From the NCBI GenBank assembly GCA_050701115.1, contig JBOHER010000283.1:1-38222 (forward strand): DNA of 38,222 nt, in the 5' to 3' direction. A program made the position numbers and the translations under genes. Positions 7,884 through 15,103 of the stretch are shown here, in pieces (the stretch's first letter is position 1; each line of letters starts with the position of its first letter). The stretch is from JBOHER01 sp050701115. Its GTDB lineage: Bacteria > Actinomycetota > Actinomycetes > Mycobacteriales > Pseudonocardiaceae. The notes under the pieces were generated by a model that did no database searches, was not told the DNA's origin, and saw only the letters and a list, made by a program, of their open reading frames with translations.

Positions 7884-8688
7884 GCACAAACATGCACTGC
7901 CCGCTGCGGTGCTGTGGGACATGGACGGCACCCTCGTGGACTCGGAGAAACTCTGGGACATCGCACTGTACGAGGCTGCCGAGCGGCTCGGCGGGACGCT
8001 GTCCGACCGGGCCCGGGCGGACATGATCGGCAGGAACACCGCGGTCACCCTTGAGCTGCTGTTCGCCGACATCGGTCTCGAACTGACCGCCGAGGCGTAC
8101 GCGGATTCCGAAGGCTGGATCGAGGCGAGGATGCGGCAGATGCTCGCTGCGAGCCTGCCCTGGCAGCCGGGTGCACCGGAAGCGTTGCGCATGGTGCGGT
8201 CCGCCGGAATCCCCACTGCTCTGGTCACCTCGACGGTGCGCGGCCTCGCCGAACTCGCGCTGGAGCGAATCGGGCGCGAGTTCTTCGACGTCACGGTATG
8301 CGGCGACGACGTGGACGGACTCAACAAGCCGCACCCCGAGCCGTACCTCCGGGCTGCCCGGTTGCTCGACGTCGAGCCAGCGGCCTGCGTGGCGGTGGAG
8401 GACTCGCCGACAGGTGCCGCTTCCGCCGCGGCGGCAGGGTGCACCGTGCTCGTGATACCCGCCAAGCTGCCCGTCGAGCCAGGGGAGCGGCGAGTGTTCC
8501 GCGATTCGCTGCTAGGGCTCGACCCCCATGTGCTGAAAGACGCCATCAGTGCGTTCGATGCACTGATGGCGCCGTTCACGACGCCTGACGCGCCCAAGGC
8601 GTCTTTCAGCACCGGGTGTGACCGTCACTGCACGTGCGGCGGCCCAGATAGGCCCGCGATGAAGCCGGGTGCGAGGATCTTCCCGTGA
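7876..8688 (+). CDS. HAD superfamily phosphatase (subfamily IA)
   Basis: A phosphohydrolase of the beta-phosphoglucomutase/phosphatase type; the substrate is not predictable. Motif I is DMDGTLVDSE (nucleophile Asp at codon 7918-7920). Motif II is VTSTV. Motif III is the Lys in GLNKPHPEPY. Motif IV is VAVEDSPTGAASA. The cap domain lies between motifs I and II. The TTG at 7876 gives a family-like lead (KTHKHALPAAVLWDMDG); TTG 7867 after GGAGG, GTG 7909 and ATG 7816 are alternatives. Similarity to the family fades near DSLLGLDP, after which about 50 residues are encoded by a repeat (8530-8612) and by the spacer before hisE. The stop overlaps the hisE GTG as GTGA, so it sits in the his operon arm. 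Both ends of the gene appear reshaped by repeats. Confidence 0.88.
   Translation: MKTHKHALPAAVLWDMDGTLVDSEKLWDIALYEAAERLGGTLSDRARADMIGRNTAVTLELLFADIGLELTAEAYADSEGWIEARMRQMLAASLPWQPGAPEALRMVRSAGIPTALVTSTVRGLAELALERIGREFFDVTVCGDDVDGLNKPHPEPYLRAARLLDVEPAACVAVEDSPTGAASAAAAGCTVLVIPAKLPVEPGERRVFRDSLLGLDPHVLKDAISAFDALMAPFTTPDAPKASFSTGCDRHCTCGGPDRPAMKPGARIFP
8530..8612. repeat. Nested hairpin repeat inside the HAD gene 3' end
   Basis: Outer arms GTGCTGAAAGACGCC (8530-8544) and GGCGTCTTTCAGCAC (8598-8612) are perfect reverse complements. Inside, a 12-bp stem pairs 8541-8552 (CGCCATCAGTGC) with 8560-8571 around a 7-nt loop, and a further GACGCC (8580-8585) can pair with GGCGTC (8598-8603). The folds are partly exclusive. 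The repeat stays open in the HAD frame and encodes its C-terminal tail. Similar dyads built on GACGCC/GGCGTC are, from memory, widespread between genes in Amycolatopsis-like genomes. Confidence 0.75.
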
Positions 8689-8948
8689 AGACCTTCGATG
8701 AGCTGTTCGCCGAGCTGACCGAACGTGCCCGCACCCGGCCGCAGGGTTCCGGCACCGTGACGGCTCTGGACGCGGGCGTTCATACGCAGGGCAAGAAGGT
8801 GCTGGAAGAGGCTGGTGAGGTCTGGATCGCCGCCGAACACGAGTCCGACGAGCGCCTCGCCGAGGAAATCTCCCAGCTGCTCTATCGGCTACAGGTGCTC
8901 ATGCTGGGCAGGGGACTGTCCACTGAGGACGTCTACCGCTACCTGTGA
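8685..8948 (+). CDS. hisE: Phosphoribosyl-ATP pyrophosphatase
   Basis: Second step of histidine synthesis: hydrolyses phosphoribosyl-ATP to phosphoribosyl-AMP and pyrophosphate. The 87 residues are one MazG-like all-alpha domain of normal HisE length. The metal-binding acidic residues are visible as EEAGEV (41-46) and the EE pair at 60-61 in LAEEISQLLYRL. The GTG start overlaps the HAD stop (GTGA) and hisG follows 28 nt later, so HAD-hisE-hisG is probably one transcript. HisI, the partner activity, is not in the window; this is a stand-alone hisE as in mycobacteria. Confidence 0.96.
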   Translation: MKTFDELFAELTERARTRPQGSGTVTALDAGVHTQGKKVLEEAGEVWIAAEHESDERLAEEISQLLYRLQVLMLGRGLSTEDVYRYL

Positions 8949-8976
8949 CTTCACCCAGTTGAGAAGGGTCGACCCA

Positions 8977-9831
8977 ATGCTTCGTGTTGCCGTGCCGAAC
9001 AAGGGCGCGCTCGCCGGCGCCGCATCGGAAATGCTCCAGGAAGCCGGATACCGGCAACGCCACGAGGCGCGTGACCTGACCGTCCTCGACCCGACCAACG
9101 ACGTCGAGTTCTTCTTCCTGCGGCCGAAAGACATCCCGATCTACGTGGGATCCGGCGAACTGGACCTCGGCATCACCGGACGTGACCTCGCGCTGGACTC
9201 CGGTGCACCCATCGAAGAGCGGCTGCGGCTGGGCTTCGGTGGGTCGACGTTCCGCTATGCCGCTCCGGCGGGCCGGGACTGGAAGGTGTCCGAACTCGAC
9301 GGCAAGCGGCTGGCCACGTCCTACCCGAAGCTGGTGAGCGACGATCTCGCCAGGCGCGGCGTACAGGCTGAGGTCATCCGTCTTGACGGCGCGGTGGAAA
9401 TCTCCATTCAGCTCGGAGTCGCCGACGCGATCGCTGATGTCGTGGGATCCGGACGCACCCTGCGCCAGCACAACCTGGTCGCGTTCGGCGACCCGATCTG
9501 CGTCTCGGAGGCCGTGCTCGTCCAGCGAGTCAACGGCGCGGCCGACGATACCGAGAAGGCCAAGGCGCAGCTCGCGGCCAGGCTGCAGGGTGTGGTGTTC
9601 GCCCAGCAGTACATGATGCTCGACTACGACTGCCCGCGTGAGCTGCTGGACGCCGCGATCGGGATCACTCCGGGGCTGGAGTCCCCGACGGTCGCACCAC
9701 TGGCTGAGGCCGGCTGGGTGGCGGTGCGCGCGATGGTGTCGCGCAAGGACGTCAACCAGGTGATGGACGCGCTAGCCGAGGTCGGCGCCAAAGCCGTGCT
9801 GGCCTCCGACATCCGCTCCTGCAGGCTGTAG
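8977..9831 (+). CDS. hisG: ATP phosphoribosyltransferase (long form)
   Basis: Commits ATP and PRPP to histidine synthesis. The 284-residue length indicates the long, hexameric form: a two-lobed catalytic core (about 1-210, from LRVAVPNKGALAGAA through GSGELDLGITGRDL and the PRPP-loop region GVADAIADVVGSGRTLRQ) plus the C-terminal ACT-like regulatory domain (about 212-284, ending AKAVLASDIRSCRL) that mediates histidine feedback. ATG 8977 is preceded by GAAGG at suitable spacing, and the encoded start MLRVAVPNKG matches the family, so the longer upstream open frame is not used. It lies last in the HAD-hisE-hisG run, converging on parA across a repeat cluster. Confidence 0.97.
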   Translation: MLRVAVPNKGALAGAASEMLQEAGYRQRHEARDLTVLDPTNDVEFFFLRPKDIPIYVGSGELDLGITGRDLALDSGAPIEERLRLGFGGSTFRYAAPAGRDWKVSELDGKRLATSYPKLVSDDLARRGVQAEVIRLDGAVEISIQLGVADAIADVVGSGRTLRQHNLVAFGDPICVSEAVLVQRVNGAADDTEKAKAQLAARLQGVVFAQQYMMLDYDCPRELLDAAIGITPGLESPTVAPLAEAGWVAVRAMVSRKDVNQVMDALAEVGAKAVLASDIRSCRL

Positions 9832-9842
9832 CACCCACCACC

Positions 9843-9925
9843 AATGCGGCATTAGTCAGACTGTGGCCAATGTCCCCAATGTCACATTAGGGACGTCCAA
9901 CGTCCCCAACGCCACGTTAGGCCGG
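9843..9925. repeat. Cluster of three AATG/CATT-type dyads (family copy 1)
   Basis: Three small hairpins in tandem fill the gap between convergent hisG and parA: AATGCGGCATT (9843-9853), a 23-nt stem from GTCCC (9872) to GGGAC (9894) with core AATGTCACATT, and AACGCCACGTT (9908-9918). TCCAACGTCCCCAA (9896-9909) recurs exactly at 24728-24741, so this is a repeat family and not a single terminator. It may still end transcription from both sides. Confidence 0.65.
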
Positions 9926-10855
9926 TCAGCGGGCCTTCTTCCTCGGCATCAGGTCGTAGAGCCCCCGGCGGGCACCGGTGTCGTTGCGATTGCGCGCACC
10001 GGAGATGTCGGTGATGAAGTCCTCGAAGACGAACTCGTCGTGCGGGGCGGGCATCGGCGGCCCGGCCTGCTGACTGCGGTAGCCGTCGAGCACCCACGCG
10101 ATCTGGTGCAGTGCCGCGGCCTGAGCGCTGTGCGGGGCGAAGGTCGTCACCGGGATGCCGCGGGATGCGGCCTCATTGACCACGACCCCCATCGGGATGT
10201 GCGAGAGCACCGGCAAACCGAGCGTGTGCAGTTCACGCAGCGCGCCATCCGCGTAGGTCGACATCGGCCTGCGGTACAGGCCGGGAACGAGCCCGTAATA
10301 CGCGATGGCCGGGCGATTGATCATCTGCTCAAGATGGGCGACCTGCTCGCGGAGCAGCCGCAACGCCCTGATGCTGGTGCGATCCGGCTGTACCGGCACG
10401 AGCACTCCGTGCGTGGCCGCGAGCGCGTTGTTGGTCAGCAGGTCCAGCGCGGGCGGGCAGTCGATGACCACATGGTCATAGTTGGCGAACTGCACGACCC
10501 GCGCGAGCTGCCATCCCGGCACCCGGAACTGATCCAGCCTACGGACCAGGTCGAACATGCCGGGGGCGGTTGGGATCACATCGAAACACCCACCACGCCC
10601 GATGTTGCTGCGCTGGTGGGCGACGACGAGCTCCTCGATCGAGCCCTTCCACATCTTGCTCAACGCCATCGGCAGGCTTGGCCGGCCGGCCGGAACCTCG
10701 GGCAGGCCGAGGAACTCGGTGGTCGCGTGACCTTGCGGATCGAGATCGATGAGCAGCACCCGCCTGCCCTGCTCGGCAAGTGCGGCGGCAACACCGACGC
10801 AGAGGGAAGTCTTGCCGACTCCGCCCTTCTGGTTGATCACCGACGTGATCTGCAT
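9926..10855 (-). CDS. ParA/Soj-type ATPase without a visible ParB partner
   Basis: A 309-residue deviant-Walker ATPase of the ParA family. Residues 10-16 are KGGVGKT with the signature lysine. Switch and Walker-B features follow as LLIDLDPQGHATT and YDHVVIDCPPALDLLTNNAL. Such proteins segregate or position DNA or protein cargo by ATP-dependent dimerisation on the nucleoid. No parB, Maf or chemoreceptor-type partner gene is adjacent, so this is an orphan. A basic/acidic tail (about 265-309, with HDEFVFEDFITDISG) extends past the ATPase fold and could bind a partner. ATG 10855 puts KGGVGKT at the usual distance from the N-terminus; a TTG six bases upstream is less likely. Confidence 0.92.
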   Translation of the reverse strand: MQITSVINQKGGVGKTSLCVGVAAALAEQGRRVLLIDLDPQGHATTEFLGLPEVPAGRPSLPMALSKMWKGSIEELVVAHQRSNIGRGGCFDVIPTAPGMFDLVRRLDQFRVPGWQLARVVQFANYDHVVIDCPPALDLLTNNALAATHGVLVPVQPDRTSIRALRLLREQVAHLEQMINRPAIAYYGLVPGLYRRPMSTYADGALRELHTLGLPVLSHIPMGVVVNEAASRGIPVTTFAPHSAQAAALHQIAWVLDGYRSQQAGPPMPAPHDEFVFEDFITDISGARNRNDTGARRGLYDLMPRKKAR

Positions 10856-11121
10856 GGCCAATGTCTTCGTCCCTGTGTCTTATTCAAAGCTCGCGTTATT
10901 CACCTGGTGGGTGGTTGCGACTGGTGCTGCTACCTAAACCGACCGCTCGCACGGGCCTGGCGGGCCCTGGGGGACACCGTCGCTGGGTCGGTTCTGAATA
11001 ACGCTCCCCGTGTCTGGCGTTCCTGGCGGTGCGAGGGCCTGTTCAAGCGGGATGGTTCCAGCACCGTAGTGGATCACAACACGATCACAAGCCTGGGACA
11101 CGCGCCGGCGGGTCACGATCG
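10856..11121. other. 266-nt spacer upstream of parA with a distant dyad
   Basis: Sits between the thioesterase stop and the parA start, both minus strand. No gene is visible. It holds a perfect 10-bp inverted repeat, GCGTTATTCA (10893-10902) and TGAATAACGC (10995-11004), separated by 92 nt, with an additional TTATTCA at 10880-10886. The paired sites on either side of the likely parA promoter would suit a looping or bivalent regulator; function is inferred. Confidence 0.4.
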
Positions 11122-11913
11122 TCATCGCGGTCGCACCATCAGTGCCTGGGCGCCGATCGCCACGGGGCCGTCCAGATCATGCAGGGTGCTCGCCGCGGTG
11201 CCGGCGCCGTGCGGTCCGATGATTGTGTTCGCGTCCAACCCGATCCACTCACCGACGGGTTCCCGTTGGACATGCACGGTCAACTCGGTGTTGATGAACC
11301 ACCACCGGGATGGCGGGAGCCGATTGGACAAGCCGTTGCCCGAATCGGCCACCGTGAACAGGCGCTGCAGCGGGCTCGGCTGCTCGCCGTCGACGAGGGC
11401 AGCCCGTTGGCGCACCCACGCGGTGGCCGGCCCCGGTATGTCCAGCCCGCCCACCACGGATCGCCATTCCATCGCATCGATGTAGCCCGGGCACCAGCCC
11501 TCAGGCCGGTGGAACTCCGGCAGGCCCGCCACGGAGGTCAGCCGATCGGCCTGGCCTGCGACGATCTCGGTGGTGTCGGATCGGGCGATCCGCCACGCCG
11601 AGGCCGTGGCGACCACGCGACCGGGCACGGTGAGCTCCGCGGACAGCAGTTCGACCGCACGACCGGGACGAACAAGGCCCGCGCGCACGGTCAGCTCGGT
11701 CAACGGCACCGGACCCAGGACTTCGATCGTGACGCGGGCCAGCAGGCTCGGCCGCTCACCGGGCACCTCCTCGAACGCGCGGACAAGTAACGCCGAGGGC
11801 GGGCCAAGATGCTGGGCGTCGGGCGACCACGGTCCGGCGGTGTGCTCGGTCGAGGCGAACACACCGCCGCCGAGCGGTCGGTAGAACGCTGAATTGAGCA
11901 CCGGCAATGACAT
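11122..11913 (-). CDS. Acyl-CoA thioesterase-like protein (double hot-dog)
   Basis: A 263-residue protein that looks like an actinobacterial thioesterase of the TesB-like, two-hot-dog type (4HBT_3 class). The N-terminal half begins MSLPVLNSAFYRPLGGG and has GPPSALLVRAFE and RVTIEVLGPVPLTELTV, like the first hot-dog. The second half ends WFINTELTVHVQREPVGEWIG followed by GTAASTLHDLDGPVAIGAQA, which fits the conserved C-terminal hot-dog, including the Asp of HDLDG. It would hydrolyse acyl-CoA in the cytosol; the acyl chain is unknown. ATG 11913 lies 7 nt after the RecB-like gene's stop (GTG 11916 is possible), implying translation from a shared mRNA. The frame is open far upstream but is not protein-like there. 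Confidence 0.8.
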   Translation of the reverse strand: MSLPVLNSAFYRPLGGGVFASTEHTAGPWSPDAQHLGPPSALLVRAFEEVPGERPSLLARVTIEVLGPVPLTELTVRAGLVRPGRAVELLSAELTVPGRVVATASAWRIARSDTTEIVAGQADRLTSVAGLPEFHRPEGWCPGYIDAMEWRSVVGGLDIPGPATAWVRQRAALVDGEQPSPLQRLFTVADSGNGLSNRLPPSRWWFINTELTVHVQREPVGEWIGLDANTIIGPHGAGTAASTLHDLDGPVAIGAQALMVRPR

Positions 11914-11920
11914 CACCCGC

Positions 11921-12802
11921 TCAATCGGCTCGGTCCAGCGCGGATTCCTCGCCCGCGTCGGGCTCCGGCCAGCCGGGGTAGTCCGGGGGAGTGCCGCCGA
12001 AGGCCGGGCAGCGGGCCTGATGGTCGCACCAGCCGCACAACTTGCTCGGGCTGGGCCGGAAGTCACCGGACTTCCCCGCACGCAGAATCGCCTGCCAGAT
12101 CGCCTCAAGGGTCCGTTCGAATCGCCGCAACTCGGCTTCATCGGGGGTGTATGCCAGCGACTGACCGTCGGCAAGGTACATCAGCTTGAGCTGGCGCGGC
12201 ACCACTCCACGCAGGCGCCACAGGACCACCGCGTAGAACTTCATCTGGAACATCGCCTTGGCCTCGCCGATCTCGCGCGGCGCGACACCGGTCTTGTAGT
12301 CGACCACTCGCAGATCGCCGGTCGGCGCTACGTCAAGTCGATCGACATAACCGCGCAGCAGCACGCCGGAGCCCAGTTCGGTCTCCACGTGCAGCTCGCA
12401 GGCCGCCGGCTCGAGGCCCCTCGGATCCTCCAGATCGAAGTAGGACTCGACGAGCTTGCCCGCCGATTCCAGCCACTGGCCGACCTCGGCCGGGTCTGCC
12501 GAATCGAACAGCTCCGTCCATTCAGGACGTTGCGCGGAGAGCTCCGCCCACGCCGGGCTCAGCAGTTCCATCGCGCGAGCCGGAATTCGTTGTGCGGCGG
12601 GCAAGGCGAACAGCCGCTCCAACACCGCATGCACCAGCGTGCCGCGCACCTGGGCCTTGCTCGGTGTCTCCGGCAACTTGTCCACCGTGCGGAACCGGTA
12701 GAGCAGGGGGCATTGCTTGAAGTCGCTCGCCCGCGACGGGGACAGTGCGGGCCTGCGGATGCCCTCGGTCGCGGCCGCGTTCGCCATAGCCGTTTCGCTC
12801 AC
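11921..12802 (-). CDS. RecB-like PD-(D/E)XK nuclease with Fe-S cysteines
   Basis: A 293-residue single-domain exonuclease-like protein, equivalent to M. tuberculosis Rv2119. Visible catalytic features are His58 in RGTLVHAVLERL, Asp154 in GYVDRLD, and Asp168 and Lys170 in VVDYKTG. Four cysteines, Cys31 (DFKQC) near the N-terminus and Cys256, Cys259 and Cys265 (CGWCDHQARC) near the C-terminus, match the split iron-sulfur staple seen in AddB and Cas4 nucleases. There is no helicase domain and no cas gene nearby, so a DNA repair or processing role is the conservative reading. Start: GTG 12802, 7 nt after TAGGGT; ATG 12787 is possible. Divergent from the site-2 protease and coupled to the thioesterase. 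Confidence 0.9.
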   Translation of the reverse strand: MSETAMANAAATEGIRRPALSPSRASDFKQCPLLYRFRTVDKLPETPSKAQVRGTLVHAVLERLFALPAAQRIPARAMELLSPAWAELSAQRPEWTELFDSADPAEVGQWLESAGKLVESYFDLEDPRGLEPAACELHVETELGSGVLLRGYVDRLDVAPTGDLRVVDYKTGVAPREIGEAKAMFQMKFYAVVLWRLRGVVPRQLKLMYLADGQSLAYTPDEAELRRFERTLEAIWQAILRAGKSGDFRPSPSKLCGWCDHQARCPAFGGTPPDYPGWPEPDAGEESALDRAD

Positions 12803-12880
12803 GAGAGGCACCCTATTGCAGAGCACCGACACCTGGCGGGTATCAACACTCACGTCACGGCCGTCCCACACGGCACGTTC

Positions 12881-12895
12881 TATGGTTTTCGGGTG
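12881..12895 (+). promoter_or_regulatory. Leaderless-type -10 box of the site-2 protease gene
   Basis: TATGGT (12881-12886), then TTTTCG, then GTG 12893. No Shine-Dalgarno sequence precedes this GTG, which supports leaderless initiation and this choice of start. Confidence 0.5.
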
Positions 12896-14056
12896 GCAGC
12901 GAGGAGCGAAGACAACGCGGGCGGTCCCCGCGGTGGGTCGGCGTTGTCCGATTCGGACGGCGGAATGCTGCTGTTCCGGGTAAGCGGGGTTCCCGTGCTG
13001 CTCGCACCGTCCTGGTGGTTGGGCTCGCTGGTGGTGATCGTGCTGTACGCGCCCCTGGTCGATCGATTGCTGCCGGGCGCGGGCTGGGTGTTGTCCTGGG
13101 TGCTGTCGGCGGCCTTCGCGATCCTGCTCGGCGTGTCGGTCCTGGCGCACGAACTGGGGCACACCCTCGTCGCGCTCAGGATGGGCATTCCGGTGCGCAG
13201 GCTCCGGCTCTTCCTGCTGGGTGGGCTCTCCGAGGTCGCCCGCACGCCGCGGCGACCAGGCCAGGAAGGGCTGGTCGCGGCCGCGGGTCCCGCAGTGTCC
13301 GTGCTCCTCGCCGTGGTGTGTTCCGTCCTGCTGCTCGCGGTACCCGGGGGCGGTGCGGCCTGGCTGCTGGTCGCACAGTGTGCGGTAGCCAACCTCGCGG
13401 TCGCGTTGTTCAACCTGTTACCAGGGCTGCCCCTTGACGGCGGGCGGATGCTGCGGGCCGGGGTGTGGGCGGTGACCGGGACGCGCGCCACCGGAACCAA
13501 GGCCGCCGTCGCCGGTGGTGGTGTGGTCGCGGCCGGGCTGCTCATCTGGGCCTTGTGGGGCCTGGCCGACGGTAGCGAGGATCGGTGGCTGCGGCTCGGT
13601 GTTTGCCTGATCACCAGTTGGTTCGTGGTCACCGGCGCCAGCGCTGAACTGGCCGCCGAGCAGCGGCGGAGCTGGCCGAGCGATCTCGACGTGCGCACGG
13701 TCATGCGGCCGGTTCTGCAACTGCCCGCGGAAAGCCCGGTCTCCGACGCACTGGCCGCCTCAGCCGGCCGGGGCGTGGTGCTGGTCCGTGCCGACGGTGT
13801 CGCGGCCGGACTGCTCGACGAGCACGCCGCCGCCCAGTTGGCCGAGACCGCGCCGTCCTCGCCCGCCGAACTGGCGGCCGAGCCGGTCCGCGCCGATTCG
13901 GTCCTGCTGTTGTCCGAACCCGGTGAGGAGATCGCCGAACGGGTCCGGGAGACGGTGGGCTGGCAGTTCCTCGTCGTGGACGACGAAGGCAGGCCGGCAG
14001 GCGTGCTCCGCAGGGAGGATCTGCGCGCCGCGATGGCGGCGCGCCGGACCGGCTGA
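12893..14056 (+). CDS. Site-2 protease (M50) with CBS-like region, Rip3-type
   Basis: A 387-residue membrane metalloprotease that would cleave substrates within the membrane. Catalytic zinc motif HELGH is at 86-90 in the second of several hydrophobic helices, and the third ligand lies in NLLPGLPLDGGR (Asp182). The membrane part spans about 33-250 with GGLSEVARTPRRPGQEGLVAAAGP between the halves. Residues about 260-387 form a cytosolic CBS pair (DVRTVMRPVLQLPAESPVSDAL and VVDDEGRPAGVLRREDLRAAM). This order resembles M. tuberculosis Rv2625c (Rip3) more than Rip1, which has PDZ domains. CBS domains usually bind adenosine nucleotides, so activity may respond to energy state. The target is unknown; no anti-sigma factor is encoded in the window. 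Confidence 0.92.
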   Translation: MAARSEDNAGGPRGGSALSDSDGGMLLFRVSGVPVLLAPSWWLGSLVVIVLYAPLVDRLLPGAGWVLSWVLSAAFAILLGVSVLAHELGHTLVALRMGIPVRRLRLFLLGGLSEVARTPRRPGQEGLVAAAGPAVSVLLAVVCSVLLLAVPGGGAAWLLVAQCAVANLAVALFNLLPGLPLDGGRMLRAGVWAVTGTRATGTKAAVAGGGVVAAGLLIWALWGLADGSEDRWLRLGVCLITSWFVVTGASAELAAEQRRSWPSDLDVRTVMRPVLQLPAESPVSDALAASAGRGVVLVRADGVAAGLLDEHAAAQLAETAPSSPAELAAEPVRADSVLLLSEPGEEIAERVRETVGWQFLVVDDEGRPAGVLRREDLRAAMAARRTG

Positions 14057-14118
14057 GCAGGCACAGCCCGCGTCTGGGACGATCAACCGCTGGTTGAGGA
14101 GTCCGACGAGGAGGATGG

Positions 14119-14943
14119 GTGTCCGTTCGGGGACCGTTTCGGGTTGGCGATCGTGTGCAGTTGACCGACCCCAAAGGTCGCAAGTACACGGTGGTCCTCG
14201 CCGAGGGCGGGGAGTATCACACGCATCGCGGTCTGCTCGCCCATGACGACCTGATCGGCCAGCCGGAGGGATGGGTGGTCACCTCGGCGGGCGGTACCTC
14301 GTTCCTCGCCCTGCGTCCGCTGCTCGCCGACTACGTTCTGTCGATGCCGCGCGGAGCCCAGGTGATCTACCCCAAGGATGCCGCGCAGATCGTCATGTGG
14401 GGAGACATCTTTCCCGGCGCGCGGGTGCTGGAAGCCGGGGCGGGCTCCGGGGCGCTGACCTGCTCCCTGCTGCGCGCCGTAGACCCTTCGGGAAGCGTGA
14501 CCTCCTACGAGGTGAGGGCGGATCACGCCGAGCACGCCGAGAAGAACGTCCAGCGGTTCTTCGGCGAGCATCCGGACAACTGGACGCTGACCGTCGCCGA
14601 TCTCGCCACCCACTCCGGCGAGGTGGATCGCGTCGTACTGGACATGCTCGCGCCCTGGGAGGTGCTGCCCACGGTCACCGAGAACCTGCTTCCCGGTGGC
14701 GTGCTGGTGGTATATGTCGCCACGGTAACCCAACTCTCCCGGGTCACCGAGGCGCTGCGCGAGCAGCGCTGCTGGACCGAGCCGCAATCCTGGGAGACGC
14801 TGCACCGACCGTGGCACGTGGTCGGTCTGGCGGTCCGGCCCGAGCACCGCATGCAGGCGCACACCGCATTCCTGCTCACCGCCCGCAGGCTCGCCGACGG
14901 GGTAGTACCACCGCGGGTGCAGCGTCGACCGAGCCGGGCCTGA
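14119..14943 (+). CDS. trmI: tRNA (adenine-58-N1)-methyltransferase
   Basis: AdoMet-dependent enzyme making m1A58 in the T-loop of tRNAs, like M. tuberculosis Rv2118c. The N-terminal beta domain (1-75) carries FRVGDRVQLTDPKGRKYTV. The Rossmann domain has motif I VLEAGAGSG at 103-111, acidic residue Glu131 in SYEVRADHA, Asp161, and the catalytic-type motif DMLAPWE at 175-181. The length of 274 residues is normal. GTG 14119 is preceded by GAGGAGG, with an overlapping out-of-frame ATG that should be ignored. It follows the site-2 protease by 62 nt on the same strand and converges on the Pro/Gln-rich protein gene. Confidence 0.96.
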   Translation: MSVRGPFRVGDRVQLTDPKGRKYTVVLAEGGEYHTHRGLLAHDDLIGQPEGWVVTSAGGTSFLALRPLLADYVLSMPRGAQVIYPKDAAQIVMWGDIFPGARVLEAGAGSGALTCSLLRAVDPSGSVTSYEVRADHAEHAEKNVQRFFGEHPDNWTLTVADLATHSGEVDRVVLDMLAPWEVLPTVTENLLPGGVLVVYVATVTQLSRVTEALREQRCWTEPQSWETLHRPWHVVGLAVRPEHRMQAHTAFLLTARRLADGVVPPRVQRRPSRA

Positions 14944-14955
14944 CTGGAGTCTTAT

Positions 14956-15103
14956 GCGAAGGTCGGGTTATGCACGCTCGTCGGTGCACCCGCCGAGCGT
15001 GTCTCACCTGCATCCAGCCGCCACGAGCGGGCCTGCGCGAGCTACGCCCCGCTCCTGTCGACTCCGATTGTGCATAACCCTCCTCCCAGGGGTCAACCTT
15101 CGC
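14956..15103. repeat. Nested long-range dyad between convergent genes
   Basis: Two inverted pairs are nested around a common centre: GCGAAGGT (14956-14963) with ACCTTCGC (15096-15103), and GGGTTATGCAC (14965-14975) with GTGCATAACCC (15070-15080). Just inside the left arms, ACGCTCG (14974-14980) and CGAGCGT (14994-15000) form a separate hairpin. The block spans the whole gap between trmI and the convergent gene and runs 11 nt into the end of the latter. It could serve as a bidirectional terminator or be a MITE-like insertion. Confidence 0.65.

Noticed and set aside
9863..11485. A 540-codon plus-strand open frame over parA and its spacer
   Set aside because: parA on the minus strand has KGGVGKT and full ParA character; the plus frame has none and passes through the hairpin repeat cluster.
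11921..12802. RecB-like nuclease considered as a Cas4 of a CRISPR system
   Set aside because: The cysteine pattern is shared with AddB and with chromosomal homologues such as Rv2119; no cas1, cas2 or array is present.
11894..12892. N-terminal extension of the site-2 protease frame by 333 codons
   Set aside because: The extension is antisense to the RecB-like nuclease; protease homology and the -10 box both point to GTG 12893.
14944..15092. Possible tRNA gene in the trmI downstream gap
   Set aside because: The stems come from a nested long-range dyad; no cloverleaf, anticodon arm or CCA-type acceptor could be drawn.
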